Shown in pieces: positions 1 to 7,304 of a stretch of DNA of 49,214 nucleotides. The position numbers and the translations under genes were made by a program. Position 1 is the first letter of the stretch. Every line of letters starts with the position of its first letter. This stretch comes from JAAZNO01 sp964508025. GTDB lineage: Bacteria; Chloroflexota; Anaerolineae; B4-G1; SLSP01. The stretch covers positions 1 through 49,214 of the forward strand of contig CAZDSF010000020.1 in assembly GCA_964508025.1 (NCBI GenBank), in the 5' to 3' direction. The notes beneath the pieces are model-generated. The model saw nothing but the letters and a program-made list of their open reading frames with translations. It searched no databases and was not told the DNA's origin.

Positions 1-3
1 ACC

Positions 4-48
4 TCCTGATATGAAGTATAGCAAATCTGTTGTAAACTTATATCAGGA
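4..48. promoter_or_regulatory. 9-bp inverted repeat, possible operator
   Basis: TCCTGATAT at 4-12 is mirrored exactly by ATATCAGGA at 40-48, with 27 nt between. It lies upstream of the GH32/fructokinase pair, so it could be a regulator site for that unit. No regulator gene is visible in the window and the left edge cuts the context, so this is only a candidate. Confidence 0.3.
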
Positions 49-62
49 CGGGACAGTGCGCT

Positions 63-92
63 TTGGATGCCACATCCAGGCATAAGTATAGT
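63..92 (+). promoter_or_regulatory. weak sigma70-like promoter candidate for GH32
   Basis: TTGGAT at 63-68 and TATAGT at 87-92 are separated by 18 bp. The -10 matches consensus at 5 of 6 positions, the -35 only at the TTG. It would give a leader of about 135 nt before the GH32 start. Confidence 0.22.
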
Positions 93-201
93 CAGACTTC
101 GGCGAATTTCAATCCCGCTTTCGCCTGGACATTGGACAATTTTCAAAAGACGTGTATCACTGATAGCCATTGGCTTGAGAAGTTTCGGCGCCGCTGGCAG
201 A

Positions 202-222
202 GTTCGCCATTCGCCATTTGTA
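202..222 (+). repeat. three degenerate heptamers in the GH32 leader
   Basis: Units GTTCGCC, ATTCGCC and ATTTGTA follow in exact 7-bp phase and end at the AAGGAG ribosome binding site. On the other strand they resemble the GCAAATG array at 21603-21651. Part of the window-wide 7-bp repeat pattern. Confidence 0.55.
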
Positions 223-235
223 AGGAGTGTGGTTT

Positions 236-1666
236 ATGATGATGTCTTCATGCAACCATTCGCTGGCGCGGGATTCCCATCGCCCGCGTTACCATTTCTT
301 GCCGCCTGCCAACTGGATGAACGATCCCAATGGGCTTATTCACTGGCAGGGGCGGTATCATCTCTTCTATCAATACAATCCCAATGGGCCTTTTCACGGC
401 GCCATCCATTGGGGCCATGCCGTGAGCGACGACCTCGTGCATTGGGAGCACCTGCCCATCGCCCTCGCGCCCGGCGACCTGGACGCCGATGGCTGCTGGT
501 CGGGCTGCGCCGTGGATGCCGACGGTACGCCCTTGCTCTTCTACACCGGCGTTTCTCCGCAGCGGCAGCTGCTGGCGACCGGCTCGCCCGATCTGCTGCA
601 CTGGCGCAAGCATCCGGAGCCGCTCATCGCAGCGCCGCCGCCGGATATTGATGCTGGTCCGCATCAGGATTTCCGCGATCCCTACGTCTGGCGCGCCGAG
701 GATGGCTGGTACATGGTCATCGGCTCGCAGGATGTGGGCAAAGGCGGGGTGATCCTGCTCTATCGCTCGATGGATCTGCGGCGCTGGGACTATCTTCATC
801 CGCTGCTGCGCGCGGAAGAGGTGCGCGGTTTTCCTATCTGGAACGGCTCGATGTGGGAGTGCCCCAATTTCTTTCCCCTCGGCGATGCGCACGTGCTGAT
901 GCTCTCGGTTTGGGATCAACAGCAGACCTACTATCCGGTCGTTTTCAGCGGCGATTTTGCTGCACAGAAATTCCAACCTCGCCGACAGGAGCGCGTGGAC
1001 TGGGGCGGCTGTTTTTACGCGCCGCAGGTGATGCGCGACGCGCACGGGCGCGCGCTGATGTGGGGCTGGCTCTGGGAACAGCGGACGGCGGAGGCGCAGC
1101 GCGCCGCCGGCTGGGCGGGCGTCATGTCGCTGCCGCGCGTGCTCTCTCTCGCGCCGGATGGCGCGCTGTTGCAACAGCCCGCGCCGGAGCTGGAATCCTT
1201 GCGCGGCAGGCATTGGGGCTGGGCGGATCTGGGCCTCGCAGAAGCGACGGACGCGCTGGCGACGGTGCGCGGCGAGCAGCTGGAAGTGCTGGTGGTATTT
1301 GAGCCGCTCTCCGCAGCGGAAATCGGCCTGGATGTGTGCGTTGCGCCCGATGGGGAGGAGTTCACCCGCATCGCCTACGATGCCACCCGCGGATTGTTCA
1401 CCGTGGATACCACCCACGCCAGCCTGAGCGCGGAGACATTCCGTGAGCTCGCGGCGGCGCCATTCACGCCGATGCCGGGCGCGCCCATACAAGTGCGCAT
1501 CTTCGTGGATCATTCCGTCATCGAGGTTTTCGTCAATGCGCGGCTGTGTTTTGCTGTGCGGGCCTATCCCACGCGCCCCGATAGTCTGGGGCTGCGCCCT
1601 TTCGCGCGCGGCGGGCAGCCCCATTTCACCCGTCTCGAGGTGTGGGAACTGGGAGATGGGAACTAG
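236..1666 (+). CDS. glycoside hydrolase family 32 beta-fructofuranosidase
   Basis: Hydrolyses beta-fructosidic bonds in sucrose, sucrose-6-phosphate, inulin or levan to release fructose. The GH32 signature WMNDPNG is at residues 27-33, with the nucleophile Asp30. The RDP motif has Asp148 and the EC motif has Glu208, the acid/base. At 476 aa it has the usual five-blade propeller plus C-terminal beta-sandwich length. No signal peptide is evident, so it is probably cytoplasmic and would act on an imported sugar. AAGGAG at 222-227 selects the ATG at 236; the GTG at 227 sits on the ribosome site and is unlikely. The fructokinase at 1937 points to fructose as the useful product. The last residues (LGDGN) are encoded by GGGAACT/GGGAGAT heptamers, so the 3' end has been extended or overwritten by a repeat. 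The substrate cannot be fixed from sequence alone. Confidence 0.93.
   Translation: MMMSSCNHSLARDSHRPRYHFLPPANWMNDPNGLIHWQGRYHLFYQYNPNGPFHGAIHWGHAVSDDLVHWEHLPIALAPGDLDADGCWSGCAVDADGTPLLFYTGVSPQRQLLATGSPDLLHWRKHPEPLIAAPPPDIDAGPHQDFRDPYVWRAEDGWYMVIGSQDVGKGGVILLYRSMDLRRWDYLHPLLRAEEVRGFPIWNGSMWECPNFFPLGDAHVLMLSVWDQQQTYYPVVFSGDFAAQKFQPRRQERVDWGGCFYAPQVMRDAHGRALMWGWLWEQRTAEAQRAAGWAGVMSLPRVLSLAPDGALLQQPAPELESLRGRHWGWADLGLAEATDALATVRGEQLEVLVVFEPLSAAEIGLDVCVAPDGEEFTRIAYDATRGLFTVDTTHASLSAETFRELAAAPFTPMPGAPIQVRIFVDHSVIEVFVNARLCFAVRAYPTRPDSLGLRPFARGGQPHFTRLEVWELGDGN
1644..1664 (+). repeat. heptamer repeat overlapping the GH32 stop
   Basis: GGGAACT, GGGAGAT, GGGAACT lie in exact 7-bp phase. The stop codon at 1664-1666 falls at the end of the array, so the repeat encodes the C-terminus of the hydrolase. 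Confidence 0.6.
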
Positions 1667-1740
1667 AAACCTGTTGCTGGTGGCTCATACGCATCATCCG
1701 TTGCCCATTACCTGAATTTTGATACATGACTTTCCAGTGT

Positions 1741-1822
1741 TGAACGCAGATTTCGCAGATGTGCGCGGATTTTTCCTTCAGGTCAGCGAAAATCGGCGTC
1801 TATCCGCGTCAATTTGCGTTCA
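1741..1822. repeat. long imperfect hairpin between GH32 and fructokinase
   Basis: Outer arms 1741-1752 and 1811-1822 pair over 12 positions with one G-T. Inner arms 1763-1770 (GCGCGGAT) and 1802-1809 (ATCCGCGT) pair over 7 of 8. The whole forms a cruciform-like 82-bp element in the spacer. No T-tract follows, so a simple terminator is unlikely; a repeat element or processing site fits better. Confidence 0.5.
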
Positions 1823-1867
1823 GGTTATCTGGCGGCGTAAGTTCCGAATCATTCACGCAAAGGCGTG

Positions 1868-1930
1868 AGGGTGCAGAGGTTTTTCTCTTCATCCTTTTTT
1901 GCCTTCATCACTTCATCCTTCCAGAGGAGG
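1868..1930 (+). repeat. CU-rich heptad 5' leader element, copy 1
   Basis: A G-rich part (AGGGTGC, AGAGG) is followed by a T run and CTTCATC units at 1887, 1903 and 1911, then the ribosome site AGAGGAGG at 1923-1930. The same order of parts precedes genes at 12032, 14008, 21853 and, on the minus strand, 35468 and 39135. Spacing in this copy has small indels, so it is the least regular. Confidence 0.55.
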
Positions 1931-1936
1931 TTTTCC

Positions 1937-2830
1937 ATGCCGCTTTACGGTGCCATTGAAGCCGGAGGGACGAAATTCGTGTGTGCAGTGGGCACAGGCC
2001 CGGACGATTTGCGGGCTGAGGCGCGTTTCCCTACGACCACACCGGCTGAAACGCTTGACCGGACGATTTCGTTTTTCCTTGAACAGCAAACACGTTTAGG
2101 CGAACCGGTTGCTGCGCTGGGGGTTGGCTCGTTTGGACCGGTGGATCCCGACCCAGCATCGCCAACTTTTGGCTATATCACCACAACGCCCAAACCCGGC
2201 TGGGCTAACACGGATGTGGTCGGCGCGCTGCGGCGGGTTTTTTCCGCGCCCGTGGGCTTCGATACCGATGTCAATGCCGCTGCGTTGGGGGAATTCCGCT
2301 GGGGCGCGGCGCAGGGCCTCGATACGTTCATCTATCTGACGATTGGCACGGGATTGGGCGGCGGGGGGATGGTCGGCGGGCGGCTGATTCACGGCCTGGT
2401 GCACCCGGAGATGGGCCACATCCGCATTCCGCATGACTGGGCGGCTGATCCTTTCCCCGGTGCATGCCCTTATCACGGCGATTGCTTTGAGGGGCTGGCC
2501 GCCGGCCCCGCCCTGGAACAGCGCTGGCAGCAGCGCGGTGAAACGCTACCGGACGATCATCCGGCTTGGGCCTTGGAGGCGCGATATGTGGCGTTGGGCG
2601 TGGTCAATTTCATCCTGACCCTTTCGCCGCAGCGGGTCATTTTGGGCGGCGGGGTGATGCAACAGCCGCACCTGTTCCCCATGATTCGCCGCGAGACGCT
2701 GGCACTGCTCGCCGGTTATGTGCGGGCGGCTGAAATTTTGGCCCACATCGAAACTTACATTGTCCCGCCGGGCCTGGGCGGACGATCTGGTGTTCTCGGC
2801 GCGCTGGCGTTGGCAGAAATGGCCGGTTGA
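1937..2830 (+). CDS. ROK-family fructokinase
   Basis: Phosphorylates fructose (possibly another hexose) with ATP in the cytoplasm. The 297-aa protein starts with the ROK phosphate-binding loop GAIEAGGTKF and carries the sugar/catalytic segment DTDVNAAALGE. The stretch GHIRIPHDW, then C-P-Y-H-G-D-C, supplies the His/Cys zinc site typical of the B. subtilis YdhR-type fructokinase branch rather than of ROK repressors; no helix-turn-helix domain is present. AGAGGAGG at 1923-1930 selects the ATG at 1937 over an upstream in-frame extension that runs through repeat DNA. It follows the GH32 gene on the same strand, so the pair likely takes a fructan or sucrose to fructose-6-phosphate. No transporter or PTS gene is nearby. 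Sugar specificity is inferred from context and the zinc motif. Confidence 0.88.
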   Translation: MPLYGAIEAGGTKFVCAVGTGPDDLRAEARFPTTTPAETLDRTISFFLEQQTRLGEPVAALGVGSFGPVDPDPASPTFGYITTTPKPGWANTDVVGALRRVFSAPVGFDTDVNAAALGEFRWGAAQGLDTFIYLTIGTGLGGGGMVGGRLIHGLVHPEMGHIRIPHDWAADPFPGACPYHGDCFEGLAAGPALEQRWQQRGETLPDDHPAWALEARYVALGVVNFILTLSPQRVILGGGVMQQPHLFPMIRRETLALLAGYVRAAEILAHIETYIVPPGLGGRSGVLGALALAEMAG

Positions 2831-2865
2831 ATGCGGATCCTTTCGCCGATGCGCGGGACCAAAAA

Positions 2866-2909
2866 CGACCGGTTGATCTGTTTCATGGGGCGGTCGCTTT
2901 CTTTTTAGG
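2866..2909 (+). terminator. possible Rho-independent terminator after fructokinase
   Basis: CGACCG at 2866-2871 pairs with CGGTCG at 2891-2896 over a 19-nt loop, followed by CTTTCTTTTT. The stem is short and the loop long, so it is a moderate candidate. Confidence 0.4.
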
Positions 2910-3004
2910 GTTGACGAGTGCGCCACGCGGACGTTGCTTCCAAGGAACTTCTGTTTTCCTGTGGTAAAATCAAGGGTCTGATTCGCTTTCCTATTACCTG
3001 AGGG

Positions 3005-3010
3005 TATAAT
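3005..3010 (+). promoter_or_regulatory. -10 box of rluB, suggesting a leaderless start
   Basis: A perfect TATAAT ends 7 nt before the ATG at 3018, so transcription would start at or next to the A of the start codon. The -35 region (TTCGCT at 2982-2987) is weak. No well-spaced ribosome site exists; TGAGGG at 2999-3004 is 13 nt away. Confidence 0.5.
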
Positions 3011-3017
3011 ATCGCTT

Positions 3018-3881
3018 ATGACAATTGAACGACTGCAAAAGATAATGGCGCGCGCGGGTTACGGCTCTCGCCGCGCGTGCGAAAAGATTATCGAAGAGGG
3101 CCGTGTGACTGTGGATGGTAAGCTGGCGCATCTGGGCGACAGCGCCGATCCTCAGACCCAGAGAATTGCTGTGGATGGCGCTACGCTGCGTTATTCCCCG
3201 CCGACCTACACGTATATCATGCTTCACAAACCGCTAGGGGTGCTTTCCACCGTGCGCGATCCCCATGGACGGCGTACCGTGTTGGATATTGTGAAGGTGG
3301 AAGAACGCATTTATCCGATAGGCCGGTTGGATTATGAGAGCGAGGGGCTGCTCCTGCTCACCGATGATGGCGAGTTGGCGCAGCAGCTCACCCATCCCCG
3401 CTATGAGCACCCGCGCGTCTACCGCGCCCTGGTTCACGGTGAGCCGGCTGCCGAAACACTTGATCGTTGGCGCAGGGGCATCATCCTTGATGGGCGTCCC
3501 GCGCGTTTTGACAAGGTCGAGGTGGAATCTCAGGCGCATGGGGAGACCTGGCTGCGCGTGACGGTGCATGAAGGGCGCAACCATCTCGTCCGCCGTGTGG
3601 CGGCGGCGCTGGGACATCCCGTGATCCGGCTGATTCGCGTCGAGATGGGGCCGCTCAAGTTGGGCGATCTGGCGCCTGGGCGCTGGCGACGGCTCACCGT
3701 CAGCGAAGTGAAACTCATTACCGGCAAGCGCGTCGGCGCGGCGCGCATTCGCGCCCCAAAGCGCACGCCTGCAACCGCGCCTGAAGACCGGCGTTCGGGG
3801 CGTCCTGGAGGGCCGCGTTCATCTTCTCGCGGCTCTACTGCTGGACGCCGCCCGCAATCTTCGGGGCGCAAGAAGAGGTAA
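3018..3881 (+). CDS. rluB: 23S rRNA pseudouridine synthase, RluB/RsuA family
   Basis: Converts a uridine in rRNA to pseudouridine (RluB acts on 23S U2605 in E. coli). The 287-aa protein has an S4 RNA-binding domain at about 3-60, with the SRRAC-x6-GRVTVDG pattern. The synthase domain follows, with the catalytic motif GRLDYESEGLLLLT and Asp105. Residues from about 240 form an Arg/Ser/Pro-rich basic tail, common in this family and probably RNA-contacting. The start is the ATG at 3018, only 7 nt after TATAAT. cmk begins 9 nt after its stop, so they are probably co-transcribed, a pairing seen widely in bacteria. RluB against RluE/RsuA is decided by the S4 domain and length, not by rRNA data. Confidence 0.9.
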   Translation: MTIERLQKIMARAGYGSRRACEKIIEEGRVTVDGKLAHLGDSADPQTQRIAVDGATLRYSPPTYTYIMLHKPLGVLSTVRDPHGRRTVLDIVKVEERIYPIGRLDYESEGLLLLTDDGELAQQLTHPRYEHPRVYRALVHGEPAAETLDRWRRGIILDGRPARFDKVEVESQAHGETWLRVTVHEGRNHLVRRVAAALGHPVIRLIRVEMGPLKLGDLAPGRWRRLTVSEVKLITGKRVGAARIRAPKRTPATAPEDRRSGRPGGPRSSSRGSTAGRRPQSSGRKKR

Positions 3882-3890
3882 CTGCCGGTC

Positions 3891-4583
3891 ATGTGTATAC
3901 CTTCCACCATCGCTATTGATGGGCCGGCTGCTTCGGGTAAGAGCACGATTGGTTATCATCTGGCGCAGCGGCTCTCATACCTTTATCTGGATACTGGCGT
4001 CTTGTACCGCGCCGTGACCTGGGCGGTTTTGCAACAGCGCGTCCCCCTCGAAGACGAAATCCGCATCACACGCCTCGCTGAAGAAATCGAGATTCGCGTA
4101 CTGCCGCCCACGGTAGAGGATGGCCGGCAGTACACGGTGCAAATCGGAGCGGATGACATCACTTGGGCCATTCGCGCGCCCGAAGTGGATCGCGCCGTCT
4201 CGCCCGTCTCGGCCTATCCCGGCGTGCGCGAGGCGTTGACACAGCAGATGCGGCGCATCGCTGCTCAGGGGCGCGTGGTCATGGTGGGGCGCGACATCGG
4301 CACCGTTGTTTTGCCCGACGCCGATCTCAAAATCTACGTGATTGCATCGGCGGAGGCGCGTGCGCGGCGGCGGCTGCTGGATCGGACGCAGCAGGGTTGC
4401 ACCCTCTCCTATGAAGATATGCTCCGCGAGATTCGACGCCGCGATGAGATAGATAGCAGCCGCGCCGCGGCTCCCCTGCGTCCCGCCGATGACGCGCTTC
4501 AGTTCGACACCACCACGTTGACTATCGAGCAAATGTTCAGCGCCGTAGAGCGCCTGGTTCAAACCGGCGACGGTTGCAGTTAG
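3891..4583 (+). CDS. cmk: cytidylate kinase
   Basis: Phosphorylates CMP and dCMP with ATP in pyrimidine nucleotide synthesis. The 230-aa length is standard for bacterial CMP kinase. The P-loop GPAASGKST is at about residues 10-18, followed by LYLDTGVLYRAVTW, the CMP-binding start. VVMVGRDIGTVVLPDADLKI is the conserved RDIGT segment, and RRRDEIDSSRAAAPL the LID/CMP contact with RD and SR residues. The ATG at 3891 lies 9 nt after rluB; AGAGG at 3875-3879 is the only ribosome-site candidate, which suggests translation coupled to rluB. Confidence 0.95.
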   Translation: MCIPSTIAIDGPAASGKSTIGYHLAQRLSYLYLDTGVLYRAVTWAVLQQRVPLEDEIRITRLAEEIEIRVLPPTVEDGRQYTVQIGADDITWAIRAPEVDRAVSPVSAYPGVREALTQQMRRIAAQGRVVMVGRDIGTVVLPDADLKIYVIASAEARARRRLLDRTQQGCTLSYEDMLREIRRRDEIDSSRAAAPLRPADDALQFDTTTLTIEQMFSAVERLVQTGDGCS

Positions 4584-4609
4584 CCAAGTCAAAACACAAG
4601 GAGCGCGCC

Positions 4610-4918
4610 ATGACTACCCATCTGGGCATCAAGCAGAACGTACAACAGCAGTGGGAGAAGCGCGCGAAACGCGCGCACAAGAAGCTCGCGCGTCTGGAAG
4701 CCTGGAGCGCGCACGAGCGTTACGAACTGGAGATTACCCGGCGATTGCTTCAGAAGGCAGCAGATGAAGACGCGCGGGAGACGTGGCAGATCCAGGTGGA
4801 TGTGCTGGAGATGATGGCGGGGCAAACTGAGGATCGCATTGCCGAAGAACGCGTGGAGATTGCCCTCTGTGAAGCCATGCTCGCCGAAATCCGCGCGGAT
4901 ATGGCGGCGGGGGAATAG
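4610..4918 (+). CDS. small charged alpha-helical protein of unknown function
   Basis: A 102-aa protein with no recognised family. It is almost all predicted helix, rich in Glu, Arg, Ala and Lys, with heptad-like Leu/Ile spacing from about 25 to 95, so a coiled coil or helical hairpin is likely. There is no Cys, no membrane segment and no signal peptide. AAGGAG at 4598-4603 sits 6 nt before the ATG at 4610; an upstream in-frame extension reaching back into cmk is less likely. It lies 26 nt after cmk on the same strand, so it may be the last gene of the rluB-cmk unit. No function is proposed. Confidence 0.65.
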   Translation: MTTHLGIKQNVQQQWEKRAKRAHKKLARLEAWSAHERYELEITRRLLQKAADEDARETWQIQVDVLEMMAGQTEDRIAEERVEIALCEAMLAEIRADMAAGE

Positions 4919-4939
4919 TTCGCGCCAGGAAGGTTGTGG

Positions 4940-6327
4940 ATGGATGTAGCATACTTGCGCGAGGCGCAGTTATACGCAGCCTTACAACAACACCCAGAGG
5001 CCGCGCTCGATTTCATTGTGCTAATCACNNNNNNNNNNNNNNNNNNNNNNNNNNNNNNNNNNNNNNNNNNNNNNNNNNNNNNNNNNNNNNNNNNNNNNNN
5101 NNNNNNNNNNNNNNNNNNNNNNNNNNNNCGCCAGAGGATAACTACACGCGCCTCTCGGAGCCGGTGTTCCAGACTTTGTTGCAGTTGCTCCCCCAACGCG
5201 ATGCTCTCAAGGGCGTCGTTGGCCCAAGCGAAGGGTTGGCGGCGCGTAACAGCACTTCCATCGCCGAACCTAAGCCGCACTATCAGCTACCGCTCTTTCG
5301 TTCACCCGTCGCGCCGCCGCAACCATCCACGCCGCCAGCAGAAAACGCCGACCTGTGGAATGCCATCATCACCGACGACGCGCTGGCCGCCTTGCGCCGC
5401 TATCCCGACGCTTCGGTAGACCTGGTTTTCGCCGATCCGCCCTACAATCTCGATAAGGCATATAGCAATTATGAGGATGGGCGCCAGGCAGCCGCCTATC
5501 TGGAGTGGTGCAACGCCTGGCTGGATGAATACGCCCGCATCCTCAAGCCCACCGGCTCGCTGTATGTGCTGAACCTGCCGCATTGGGCGATGTATCACGT
5601 CGCGCACCTCAATCAACGCCTGTATTTCCAAAACTGGATTGTGTGGGATGCGCTCTCTGAGCCGCGCGGGAAACTGATGCCCGCGCATTACGCGCTGCTG
5701 TTCTACACCAAGCACCCCACCGAGTTCACCTTCAACTATGCGTCGCTGGGCGAGATTGACTCGCGCCGCTATTGCCTGCGGCAGTCGTGCGTCCGGCAGC
5801 GCAAACGCGCCGGCGCGGATGAAAAAGACCCGCTCACCGACATCTGGGCCGACATCCACCGCATCAAACACCGGCGCGACCGCGACTATCACCCCTGCCA
5901 GTTGCCCGACGCGCTGCTGGAGCGCATCATCCGGCTCTCCACTAACCCCGGCGATATTGTGCTGGATGCGCTGGCCGGCACGGGCACCACCGCCGTTATC
6001 GCCGCGCAGCTCGAGCGTCGCTATGTGGCGATAGATATTGACCCCAATTACACCGCCATCATCCGCGACAAGCTAGCGCAAGTAGAAGTGCAGGGGCAAG
6101 TGCAGCGCACGCCGGTTGCCCAACGCGCCACATCGCCGTACTCCAAGAAGACGCTACAACTGGAATTGAAGACCATCGCGGAGAAGCTGGGGCGTTTGCC
6201 CACGCCTGAAGATGTGCAAACTATGAGCCGCTACAACGTGGAAGCCTTCCTCACCACGTTTGCCAGCTGGGGCAAAGCCCTGAAAGCGGCGAAAATTGAA
6301 TTCAACGGGGAGACACTGTCTCCGTGA
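4940..6327 (+). CDS. beta-class DNA (adenine-N6 or cytosine-N4) methyltransferase, gapped
   Basis: Transfers a methyl group from SAM to an exocyclic amino group in DNA. The catalytic motif IV FADPPYNL (5430-5453) comes before the SAM-binding motif I DALAGTGTT, which is the beta-class order. TDIWADIHR and YHPCQLP, typical of this family, lie between them. The C-terminal ~50 residues (LGRLPTPEDVQTMSRYN through FASWGKALKAAKIE) match the pattern of the homing-endonuclease-associated repeat, a DNA-binding helical module. The N-terminus is read in the frame of 4940 (MDVAYLREAQLYAALQQH) with AGGAAGG at 4927-4933. It then enters the 100-N gap and resumes in another frame, so the true gap length is not 100. 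No intact endonuclease follows; only a broken ORF at 6344-6632. Confidence 0.85.
5029..5128. other. assembly gap of 100 N inside the methyltransferase
   Basis: Exactly 100 N, the usual placeholder length. The coding frames before and after do not match through 100 nt, so the real missing length differs from 100 by a frame shift. Confidence 0.95.
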
Positions 6328-6343
6328 GGACGTAGTCGCTGTC

Positions 6344-6632
6344 ATGGAGAAAAACGTATCTTCCGAAGCCGTCTTGCGCAAGATTGAGCAGCTGGACAGC
6401 GTCTTGACCGCGCATTTCCAGCCGCGCATCGCGTTGCATCTCCGTGGATTTGATTCTTTCCAGTTTTGCGGAACAATTGGGGTTCACAGTGGAAAACATC
6501 CTGGTTTTGTCCAACGGCAAAGGCAATAGCAGCCAGCAAATGGGCAAGCACGGGCGCGACGCATTGCGAAAATGTGTGTATGTGTGGGCAAAACGACCAC
6601 ATTGCCAGCTTTGCGCAGCCTCCTGTAACTAA
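6344..6632 (+). pseudogene. frameshifted short ORF of unknown function
   Basis: An ATG at 6344 opens a frame (MEKNVSSEAVLRKIEQLDSV...) that reads plausibly to about 6440. The sense then continues better in a second frame (VDLILSSFAEQLGFTVENIL...), which ends at 6632. A single +1 frameshift near 6440-6444 would join them into one ~95-aa protein with Cys-x-x-Cys near its end. It sits directly after a DNA methyltransferase, where an endonuclease or accessory gene is often found, but no family is recognised. It could be a decayed gene, a sequencing error or two unrelated small ORFs. Confidence 0.35.
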
Positions 6633-6651
6633 GCAACAACCGGAGACGTTT

Positions 6652-6945
6652 ATGGATACCCAAACTGTACTAACGCGCTTGACCGCAGCGCAACCGCAGT
6701 TAGAAACATTAGGAGTGCAATCCCTGGCCCTTTTTGGTTCAGTAGCGCGCGGGGAAGCCACACCCACAAGCGATGTAGACATACTGGTAGAGTTCGCTCG
6801 TCCGGTTGGGCTGTTTGAGTTTGTGCGCGTTAAGCACGCGCTTGAAGCTATTTTGGGCTGCAAAGTTGACCTGGTCACGCCCGATGCGCTGCGTGAGAGT
6901 ATGCGCGCCGCGATTTTTGAGGAGCTGATTCATGTCGCCCCGTGA
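6652..6945 (+). CDS. mntA: MntA-type minimal nucleotidyltransferase antitoxin
   Basis: A 97-aa minimal nucleotidyltransferase. In MntA/HepT pairs the MNT protein silences its partner by adding AMP units to a HepT tyrosine. The pol-beta fold signature GSVARGEATPTSDVDILVEF is present, with Gly29-Ser30 and the metal ligands Asp41 and Asp43. CGGAGA at 6641-6646 lies 5 nt before the ATG at 6652; the in-frame extension upstream overlaps the broken ORF and is not used. It overlaps hepT by 14 nt, the usual tight toxin-antitoxin coupling. Together with the methyltransferase it makes an accessory/defence island at 4940-7276. Confidence 0.88.
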   Translation: MDTQTVLTRLTAAQPQLETLGVQSLALFGSVARGEATPTSDVDILVEFARPVGLFEFVRVKHALEAILGCKVDLVTPDALRESMRAAIFEELIHVAP

Positions 6946-7276
6946 CTGGCGCTTGCGCATACAAGATATGCTTGAAGCGATCGAGCGTATTCAGGATTAC
7001 ACAGCTGGCATGAACGCGGTTGATTTTTGTGCTGATCGAAAGACCATAGATGCGGTCATTCGTAATCTGGAAGTGATCGGCGAAGCCGCCAGGCATGTCC
7101 CGGACGAAATTGTTGCCCAGTACCCGGAGCTGCCCTGGGAAGAAATGCGCGGGATGCGCAATATCTTGATTCACGAGTATTTCGGTGTTAGTGTGCCCAT
7201 TCTTTGGCACACAGTTACGGCAAATTTACCATTCCTTGCGCCCAAGCTATGTGAGTTGCTGGCGCAAGCATCATAG
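6932..7276 (+). CDS. hepT: HepT-family HEPN ribonuclease toxin
   Basis: The 114-aa HEPN-fold partner of the preceding nucleotidyltransferase. The active-site motif R-x4-H-x-Y is intact as RNILIHEY at Arg76, His81 and Tyr83. Arg and His cleave RNA in the family, and the Tyr is the site AMPylated by MntA. NLEVIGEAARHVPDE is the other conserved HEPN helix. The start ATG at 6932 lies inside mntA, so the two are translationally coupled. All catalytic residues are present, so the pair looks active. Confidence 0.88.
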   Translation: MSPRDWRLRIQDMLEAIERIQDYTAGMNAVDFCADRKTIDAVIRNLEVIGEAARHVPDEIVAQYPELPWEEMRGMRNILIHEYFGVSVPILWHTVTANLPFLAPKLCELLAQAS

Positions 7277-7304
7277 TTCAAGCACCATAGTTAAGGAGCA
7301 CACC

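Noticed and set aside
248..1624. A 458-aa minus-strand open frame
   Set aside because: Shadow of the GH32 gene, Arg/His-rich without motifs.
4936..5028. The methyltransferase N-terminus read in the frame of 4936
   Set aside because: That frame gives a composition without family sense; the frame of 4940 has a ribosome site and reads as a normal helical start. The gap hides the frame change.
6466..6651. Longer MntA with about 60 extra residues
   Set aside because: A ribosome site sits before the ATG at 6652 and the extension has no nucleotidyltransferase similarity.
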